Shown here: positions 25,467 to 33,194 of the stretch, one piece after another | Position numbering within the stretch: position 1 is the stretch's first letter | Layout: every line of letters begins with the position of its first letter | The notes under the pieces: model-generated | The model's input: only the letters and a program-made list of their open reading frames with translations | The model's database searches: none | What the model was told of the DNA's origin: nothing | NCBI GenBank assembly: GCA_001828935.1 | Contig: MHZX01000104.1 | Coordinates: 1 to 33,194, forward strand | DNA length: 33,194 nt | Direction of reading: 5' to 3' | Source: Rhodocyclales bacterium RIFCSPLOWO2_02_FULL_63_24 | Lineage (GTDB): Bacteria > Pseudomonadota > Gammaproteobacteria > Burkholderiales > Rhodocyclaceae | Made by a program: the position numbers and the translations under genes

Positions 25467-26369
25467 CTAGCGTGTCCTTGGCTGAGTCAGGCGCAGCGCC
25501 AGTTGCAGAAACTCGTTCCAGATGTCGCCGCGCGCCAGGCCTTTGATCATGCGATCAATCTTCGCCGCATGCAAGAGCGCGGCGACCTTGAAATTCGATG
25601 CGCTCGCGCGGGCTTCGGTGGCCAGCGCCCAGAGCACCAGGGGCGGCGCGGCGTCCTCGGCCTTGAGCCCTTCCAGGGTGCGCGCGGCGCGCACCGTGTC
25701 GCGCGCCTTGAGGGCGTCGCGCAGGTCAGAGACATCGTAGCGGGCGACGTTCATCACGGCGGCTTCGATCTGCGCCAGCGCCACTTCGCCGGGCGGGTAG
25801 AGCAGGCCGAGTTTCTGGATTTCCTGGTGCGCTGCGAGCAGGTTGCCTTCGACATGGGCGGCGATGAATTCCAGTGCGGCGCGCGGTGCGGATTGCTGCT
25901 GGCGCGCCATGCGCTCGGCGATCCATTGCGGCAGGCGCGCCGGCGGCGGCGCGTTGCATTCGATGCTGACCCCGGCGTTGGACAAGGCGGTGACCCAGGC
26001 CGCCTTCTTCGCCTGCCAGTCGAGTTCGGGCAGGGTGATCAGGGTGACGATGCCGGGACCCAGCGTGCCGATGTAGCGTTGCAGCGCCTCGCTGCCTTCG
26101 CGCCCCGGCTTGCCGGAGGGAATGCGCAGATCGACCAGCTTGCTGCCGCCGAACAGCGACATGTTGCCGGCGGCGAGGAACAGTTCGTCCCACTTGAAGC
26201 TGGTGCCGACGATGATGACTTCGCGTTCCTCGAAGCCCTGCTTGCGGGCGGCGGCGCGGATCGCGTCGGCGGCCTCGATCACCAGCAGCGGTTCGTCGCC
26301 GTGCAGCAGGTAGAGCGGCGCCAGCGGTTTGTCGAGGTGCGCCGCGAGTTGTTCGGGCCGCAACTGCAT
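25467..26369 (-). CDS. holA: DNA polymerase III delta subunit, shortened
   Basis: Clamp-loader subunit that opens the beta clamp, 300 residues. N-terminal APLYLLHGDEPLLVIEAADAIR and FGGSKLVDLRIPSGKPG are typical, as are EGNLLAAHQEIQKLGLL in domain II and DRMIKGLARGDIWNEFLQLALRL at the end. The usual length is about 335-345. The sequence passes directly from VLWALATEARASASNF to KVAALLHAAKIDR. In other delta subunits a stretch of some 30-40 residues including a conserved R-V-W lies there, so an in-frame internal deletion is suspected. Otherwise intact, 5 bases after lptE. Confidence 0.92.
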   Translation of the reverse strand: MQLRPEQLAAHLDKPLAPLYLLHGDEPLLVIEAADAIRAAARKQGFEEREVIIVGTSFKWDELFLAAGNMSLFGGSKLVDLRIPSGKPGREGSEALQRYIGTLGPGIVTLITLPELDWQAKKAAWVTALSNAGVSIECNAPPPARLPQWIAERMARQQQSAPRAALEFIAAHVEGNLLAAHQEIQKLGLLYPPGEVALAQIEAAVMNVARYDVSDLRDALKARDTVRAARTLEGLKAEDAAPPLVLWALATEARASASNFKVAALLHAAKIDRMIKGLARGDIWNEFLQLALRLTQPRTR

Positions 26370-26374
26370 GCGGC

Positions 26375-26962
26375 CTACTCCCCGTCGGCCTTCACCGGCT
26401 TCAGTTTCGCCGCCGCCAGCCGCCGCATCAACTGTTGCACCAGGTCGCCCTGCATGTCGCGCCAGAGCAGCGCTTCCTCGGATTCCTTGGAGAGCACCAG
26501 ATCGTCGCTGAAGGTGATGTCGCGGCGCAGCGTGATGCTGCTCGGCGCGATGTATTCGACGGGACCGGCGACGGCGGGCGCATCCGTGTATTTGACGGGC
26601 GGCGCGGACGTGGTCGCGCCGACGTTGGCATGCACCTTGAACGTGAAGGTTCGCACCAGCTGGTATTCGCGCGCGCGGCCGGCCGCGTTGAGCGAGAGAA
26701 TGGTCTTCTGGCTGGTGTCGCCGACTACCGTGAGAACCGCCTCGGCCTCGCTGGCATCGGCGACGACGCGGGTGCCCGGCGACGATGCTTCGATATTGCG
26801 CTTGAGCAGGGCATAGAACTCCGAAGTCGGTTCCAGCGCAAGGGCGATGGTCGCGAACGGCAATTTGTAGCCCGGCAGTTCCGCACTGCCGCGCAGCTTG
26901 AAGCCGCAGGCGGCCAGCAGGCCCAGCAGCAGCAGGGTAACGGATAGTTTGGCGGCGCGCAT
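26375..26962 (-). CDS. lptE: LPS-assembly lipoprotein LptE
   Basis: 195 residues. A lipoprotein signal with lipobox LLAAC (Cys19) is followed by GFKLRGSAELP, the typical start of mature LptE. It plugs the LptD barrel in the outer membrane and helps insert lipopolysaccharide. Position between leuS and holA is conserved in beta- and gammaproteobacteria. It starts 18 bases after the leuS stop. Confidence 0.94.
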   Translation of the reverse strand: MRAAKLSVTLLLLGLLAACGFKLRGSAELPGYKLPFATIALALEPTSEFYALLKRNIEASSPGTRVVADASEAEAVLTVVGDTSQKTILSLNAAGRAREYQLVRTFTFKVHANVGATTSAPPVKYTDAPAVAGPVEYIAPSSITLRRDITFSDDLVLSKESEEALLWRDMQGDLVQQLMRRLAAAKLKPVKADGE

Positions 26963-26980
26963 CTCGGGCTCCTCGGCGCG

Positions 26981-29656
<2,676 letters not shown>

Positions 29657-29689
29657 TTATACCCGCCTCATCTGATCGAAAGGATTCGC

Positions 29690-30565
29690 ATGCGGCCCTC
29701 GACCTCGCTCTTCGTTGCGCTGGCCACCCTCGCCGCGCTGCTGTCGACACCTAGGGTTTTGGCCGCGGCGGCGGCTACCGTGGAAGCCGTGCAAGCGCCC
29801 GCCTGGAGGGACCGCGACGGCCTCACCACGCCGCTGGCGGCGGGCATGGAATTGAAGAGCGGCGACGTATTGCGCACCGGTCCGGGCGCGCGCGCCTACC
29901 TGATGCTGGCCGAGGGCAGCCGGGTCAAGCTCGGCGAGGGCGCCCGGTTCAGCTTCCATTCGCGCAGCCTGCGGCCGGAGAAGTCCTTTCGCGGCGCCCT
30001 CGACGTCTTGGCGGGAGCCTTCCGTTTCACCACCGACAAGTTGAAGAAGGCGCTGCCGCGCGATGTCGCGATCCGGGTCGGCACGGCCACCATCGGCATC
30101 CGCGGCACCGACCTGTGGGGCAGGACGGACAGCAATGGCGATCTGGTGGCCCTGCTCGAAGGCCGCATCGAAATCACGCGCGCCGGCCAAGTCACCGAAA
30201 TGGGCCAGCCGCTGACCTATTTCGATGCGCCGCGCGGCCAGGCGGCGGCGGTCAAGCAACTCGACCCCGAGGTGTTCAAGCAACTGGCGCGGCAGACCGA
30301 AATTCTCGCCGGCGACGGCGCGGCGCGGGCCAAGGGGCCGTGGCGCGTGCTTGCCGGCTCGGCGGCCAGTGAAGAAGCCGCGCTGGAACTGTACGACCGG
30401 ATACGCGAGGCCGGGTTTGCTGCGCGCATCCGGCCGCGCGACGTGGCGGACGAAGGCCTGCGCTACGACCTCCTGCTCAGCGGTTACGCCAGCGCCGCGG
30501 AGGCCGAGGTCGCGGCCGCCCGCCTGACCGCAGTTACCGGCCTCAAATCCAGCGTGGCGCGTTAG
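29690..30565 (+). CDS. Exported FecR-domain protein with C-terminal SPOR domain
   Basis: 291 residues with a signal peptide (residues about 1-25, ending VLAAAAA). A FecR domain occupies about 45-160 (SGDVLRTGPGARAYLMLAEGSRVKLGEG; GTATIGIRGTDLWGR; LLEGRIEITRAG). Residues about 215-290 resemble a SPOR domain (GPWRVLAGSAASEEAALELYDRI, then YDLLLSGYASAAEAEVAAARL), the fold that binds denuded peptidoglycan at division sites. Unlike classical FecR there is no N-terminal anti-sigma part, so a role as periplasmic scaffold is more likely. GAAAGGA is 6 bases upstream of ATG 29690. Its end overlaps the convergent next gene by 23 bases. Confidence 0.85.
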   Translation: MRPSTSLFVALATLAALLSTPRVLAAAAATVEAVQAPAWRDRDGLTTPLAAGMELKSGDVLRTGPGARAYLMLAEGSRVKLGEGARFSFHSRSLRPEKSFRGALDVLAGAFRFTTDKLKKALPRDVAIRVGTATIGIRGTDLWGRTDSNGDLVALLEGRIEITRAGQVTEMGQPLTYFDAPRGQAAAVKQLDPEVFKQLARQTEILAGDGAARAKGPWRVLAGSAASEEAALELYDRIREAGFAARIRPRDVADEGLRYDLLLSGYASAAEAEVAAARLTAVTGLKSSVAR

Positions 30566-30884
30566 CGCCGATCAGCCGCCAGCCGCGCGCCACGAGGGCC
30601 GAGCCTTCCTGCGCCGCCTGCAGCGATACGGCCCAGAGCCGGGCCTGCGCCCGCGCCCACGGCCGCCAGCCGAAAGAGGCCGCGTCTTCGCGCAAGGATT
30701 CGGCGGCGGCCAGTTCCAGCAGGCGATCCACGGCCAGCTTGTAGTAATCCGAGGAGCCGGAACTCGCCCGGCGCGCAGCCCAGCGCTCGGACTCGAGCCA
30801 CAAGGTGCTGGCCCTCCGCTCGGAAATGCCCGCCTTTTTTGCCAGCCAGGGCAGTAGCTTGGGTGTCTTGGGGGTGGTGCTCAT
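30543..30884 (-). CDS. Conserved hypothetical protein
   Basis: 113 residues, no signal or membrane segment. Helical, with LPWLAKKAGISERRASTLW at 12-30 and SDYYKLAVDRLLELAAAESLRED in the middle; small proteins of this pattern occur in betaproteobacteria, but no function is known to me. Good ribosome binding site, AGGAG 7 bases before ATG 30884. Overlaps the end of the FecR-SPOR gene tail to tail. Confidence 0.75.
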   Translation of the reverse strand: MSTTPKTPKLLPWLAKKAGISERRASTLWLESERWAARRASSGSSDYYKLAVDRLLELAAAESLREDAASFGWRPWARAQARLWAVSLQAAQEGSALVARGWRLIGANAPRWI

Positions 30885-30951
30885 GCTTTTCTCCTATTTG
30901 CTCGGACAATCCCGCCTTGTGAGTGGGACCGTTCGTCTTGCATACAATGTG

Positions 30952-31030
30952 TTGCATCGCAGCAATGCGAATTCTACAGCCTAGATATGGGGAATACACT
31001 CTAAAAACAAGTGTTTTTGTTGCGATGCAA
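30952..31030. repeat. Spaced inverted repeat, possible operator
   Basis: TTGCATCGCAGCAA (30952-30965) and TTGTTGCGATGCAA (31017-31030) are inverted copies with one mismatch in 14, separated by 51 bases. A small perfect hairpin AAAAACA-AG-TGTTTTT lies next to the right arm (31003-31018). The pair sits in the 189-bp gap between the histidine kinase end and the hypothetical gene start, so it could control the latter or end transcription of the former. No factor is identified. Confidence 0.4.
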
Positions 31031-31073
31031 TACCGATCCGTGCGCGGGACCGTCGCCGCGATAAGCACGAGGG

Positions 31074-33194
31074 TCAGCGCTTACTGCCAGCCGGGTTCTT
31101 ATCGGGCAAAGCGGTGGCAAGGGTAAAGCGGAAAGTGGTGCCCAGCCCGGGTTGGGCTTCGGCCCGGATCTGCCCGCCGTGGCGACGTACCACGCGCCAG
31201 GCCGAGGCCAGCCCGATGCCGGACCCTTCGAACTCGGTGGCGTTATGCAGGCGCTGAAACGGCGAAAAAAGCTTGTTCGCATAGGCCATGTCGAAGCCCA
31301 CGCCATTGTCGCGGACGTAGAAGACGTCGCCCATCGGCTTGTGTTCGACGCCGAACCCGATTTCGGCGTCCGGCTTGTTGCGGGTGTATTTCCAGGCGTT
31401 GCCGAGCAGATTCTCCAGCAACACGCGCAACAATTGCGGGTCGCCCTGGGTGCGGCAGTCTGGCTCGATCGATACCGTCACGTCCCGTTCCGGCTGTTCG
31501 AGGCGCAAGTTGGCGATTACTTCGGCGCTGATCGCCGAGAGATTGACGGGCTGCCGGGTCATCTCCTGTCGCGTCATGCGCGAGAGTTCCAGCAGGTCGT
31601 CGATCAGGATGCCCATGCGTTGCGCGGCGCGCCGCACGCGCGCGATGTACTCGCGCCCCTGGTCGTCGAGCTGTGGCGCGTACTCCTCCTGCAGCAGGCG
31701 CGAGAATCCGTCGATGCCGCGCAGCGGCGCGCGCAGGTCGTGGGAGACAGAGTAGGCAAACGATTCCAGCTCCTGATTGACTTCGGTCAGTTCCATGGTT
31801 CGCTGCAGCACCCGCTCCTCGAGCTGGCTGTTGAGCTGGCGCACTTCCTCTTCGGCGCGCCGACGGTCGGTGACGTCGTGGATCAGCGACAGCACGCAGG
31901 GTTCGTCGCCGAAATCGACGAATTCCGCGGCGACGACGCAATGGCGAATGTCGCCGTGCCGCGTACGCAGATCGGTCTCGAAGTCGCGCACCGAACCTTC
32001 GCCGCGCAAGGTGGCGATCCATTGCGCGCGCGCCTGCGGGTCGGGCCAGATGCCGATTTTCAGCGCGCTGGTGGTCAGCACTTCGTCGCGCTCCCAGCCG
32101 AACAGTCGCGTGAATGCGTCGTTGACGTCGAGGTAGGCGCCATCCTCGATGCGGCTGATGATGGTGGCCACGGGGCTGGCCTGGAACACCCGGCCGAAGC
32201 GCTCTTCGCTCTGGCGCAGATTGGCTTCGGCCTGCCGCAGATCGGTGTAGTCGCTGACGAAGGAGAGCACCACCGGTTCGCCTGCCAAGGAAAAAATCTC
32301 GGCGGTGACGGCGGCGCTGAGCGACTTGCCTTCGCGATTGCACAACTCGGCCTGGTAGTCGTTCAGGTGGCCGGTCGTGCGCAGTTCCGCGGCCCACCGC
32401 TCGCGTTCGGCCGCGCTGCGCCAGATGCCGAGTTCGACCGCGTTGTGTCCGATCGCGTCCTCCCGGCTCCAGCCGAACAGCCGGCTATGGCTGGCATTGA
32501 TGTCCAGATAGCGGCCGTCGTCGAGGCGGCTGACGGCGACGGCCGTCGGGTTGCTCTGGAATACGTGGGAAAACATTTCGCGCGAATGCGCCAGCTCGCG
32601 CGCGACCTGCTTGCGTTCGGTGATGTCGGCCAGGATGATCAGCACGGCAGGCGGCGCCGATTCGGGTATCACGGCGACGGTGATCTCGGCTTCGCGCCGC
32701 TCGCCGGATTTGGTCTGCACGACAATGTCGTAGCGGTTTTCGAAGCTTTCGCCGCGCACCCTTCGTTCGTGGTTGAGCTTGACGCGCTGGAAGTCGTCCG
32801 CATGCAGGAGGCGCGTGTAGCTCGGCAGTGCCAGCATGTCCTCGCGGGAATAGCCGAGCATCCGGCAGACGGCCTCGTTGGCGTAGGTGATGCGGCCGTC
32901 GGTGATGATGAACAGTCCCAGTCCGGCGGAGGACTGGGCGTCGAGCAGGGTGCGGTAGTGCAGGGTCTGCTGCTCCAGTTCTTTTTCCCGCGCCTCGATG
33001 CTGCGGACCTTGTCCCCCAGTTCCCTGCCCAGCGCGCGAATCTGCCCGAGCCGGTCGTCGTAGGCGCGAATCGAAAAGCCGACGAAGCTGACGGTGGCGA
33101 CCAGCAACAGGGCATGCACCGCCCATTGCCAGAGCGGCGGCGCAACGGCCACCGAAATCGCGCCGCCGGCCCCGGCAACGGTCAGCGCTCCCTC
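31074..33194 (-). CDS. Multi-PAS sensor histidine kinase (N-terminus beyond window)
   Basis: Open to the window edge, at least 707 residues. A hydrophobic N-terminal segment (HALLLVATVSFVGFSI) shows membrane attachment; the 14 codons before the apparent GTG 33152 are also open and apolar, so more membrane segments probably lie outside. A coiled coil (RSIEAREKELEQQ) is followed by three PAS domains. The HisKA box is SYSVSHDLRAPLRGIDGF-like (YSVSHDLRAPLRGIDGF), and the ATPase domain shows ENLLGNAWKYT, VRDNGVGFD and GSGIGLAS. All catalytic boxes are intact. No response regulator gene is adjacent in the window; the partner could be upstream, outside. Confidence 0.92.
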   Translation of the reverse strand, partial: EGALTVAGAGGAISVAVAPPLWQWAVHALLLVATVSFVGFSIRAYDDRLGQIRALGRELGDKVRSIEAREKELEQQTLHYRTLLDAQSSAGLGLFIITDGRITYANEAVCRMLGYSREDMLALPSYTRLLHADDFQRVKLNHERRVRGESFENRYDIVVQTKSGERREAEITVAVIPESAPPAVLIILADITERKQVARELAHSREMFSHVFQSNPTAVAVSRLDDGRYLDINASHSRLFGWSREDAIGHNAVELGIWRSAAERERWAAELRTTGHLNDYQAELCNREGKSLSAAVTAEIFSLAGEPVVLSFVSDYTDLRQAEANLRQSEERFGRVFQASPVATIISRIEDGAYLDVNDAFTRLFGWERDEVLTTSALKIGIWPDPQARAQWIATLRGEGSVRDFETDLRTRHGDIRHCVVAAEFVDFGDEPCVLSLIHDVTDRRRAEEEVRQLNSQLEERVLQRTMELTEVNQELESFAYSVSHDLRAPLRGIDGFSRLLQEEYAPQLDDQGREYIARVRRAAQRMGILIDDLLELSRMTRQEMTRQPVNLSAISAEVIANLRLEQPERDVTVSIEPDCRTQGDPQLLRVLLENLLGNAWKYTRNKPDAEIGFGVEHKPMGDVFYVRDNGVGFDMAYANKLFSPFQRLHNATEFEGSGIGLASAWRVVRRHGGQIRAEAQPGLGTTFRFTLATALPDKNPAGSKR

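Noticed and set aside
31243..33126. Alternative minus-strand frames inside the histidine kinase
   Set aside because: Arg-rich out-of-frame readings of the kinase gene with no domain.

Overview
The window looks like a GC-rich betaproteobacterial chromosome, most likely a Rhodocyclales-type organism. This rests on codon use, on the order leuS-lptE-holA-proA that is familiar from beta/gammaproteobacteria, and on a membrane-bound hydrogenase operon laid out like the Ralstonia hox and Rhizobium hup clusters. No rRNA, tRNA or CRISPR array was seen. The species cannot be fixed from the sequence alone.

Left part (1-9355). A secreted TPR/CHAT-domain protein, cut by the window edge, is divergent from a nine-gene hydrogenase operon hupS-L-C-D-F-G-H-I-J. 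HupS is a Tat substrate with the six-cysteine proximal cluster signature of O2-tolerant group 1d enzymes. HupL carries the NiFe ligands and a cleavable tail. HupC is the cytochrome b anchor, HupD the endopeptidase, and HupF/G/H/I/J are maturation factors. In front of hupS there is a near-consensus sigma-54 promoter and, about 120 bp upstream of its start point, a dyad at the distance expected for an enhancer-binding activator. No hupK or hyp genes follow.

Middle part (9356-17903). An exported ankyrin protein, an exported caspase-like (C14) protein and a REC-PAS-PAS-GGDEF diguanylate cyclase lie in one direction. Opposite them is a tightly packed set of a chalcone-isomerase-like periplasmic protein, a class III CoA transferase and an uncharacterised cysteine-containing protein. 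A DUF4139-type exported protein and a GNAT-like protein follow.

Accessory part (17904-25330). A visibly less GC-rich LemA/DUF3137 pair is followed by about 1 kb without a convincing gene. That 1 kb holds a diverged 55-codon copy of the 3' end of proA and a roughly 440-bp element with 37-bp imperfect terminal inverted repeats. Next come a membrane Ser/Thr kinase and the intact proA. A BrnT/BrnA toxin-antitoxin module with a clear self-contained promoter/operator sits between proA and holA and splits an otherwise conserved gene neighbourhood.

Right part (25467-33194). Housekeeping holA, lptE and leuS run leftward; HolA appears to lack about 30-40 internal residues. They are followed by an exported FecR-SPOR protein, a small conserved hypothetical, and a multi-PAS sensor histidine kinase that runs off the window. 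The strongest candidates for something new are the proA-end duplication with its inverted-repeat element and kinase, the ankyrin/caspase/diguanylate cyclase cluster, and the apparently leaderless brnT.
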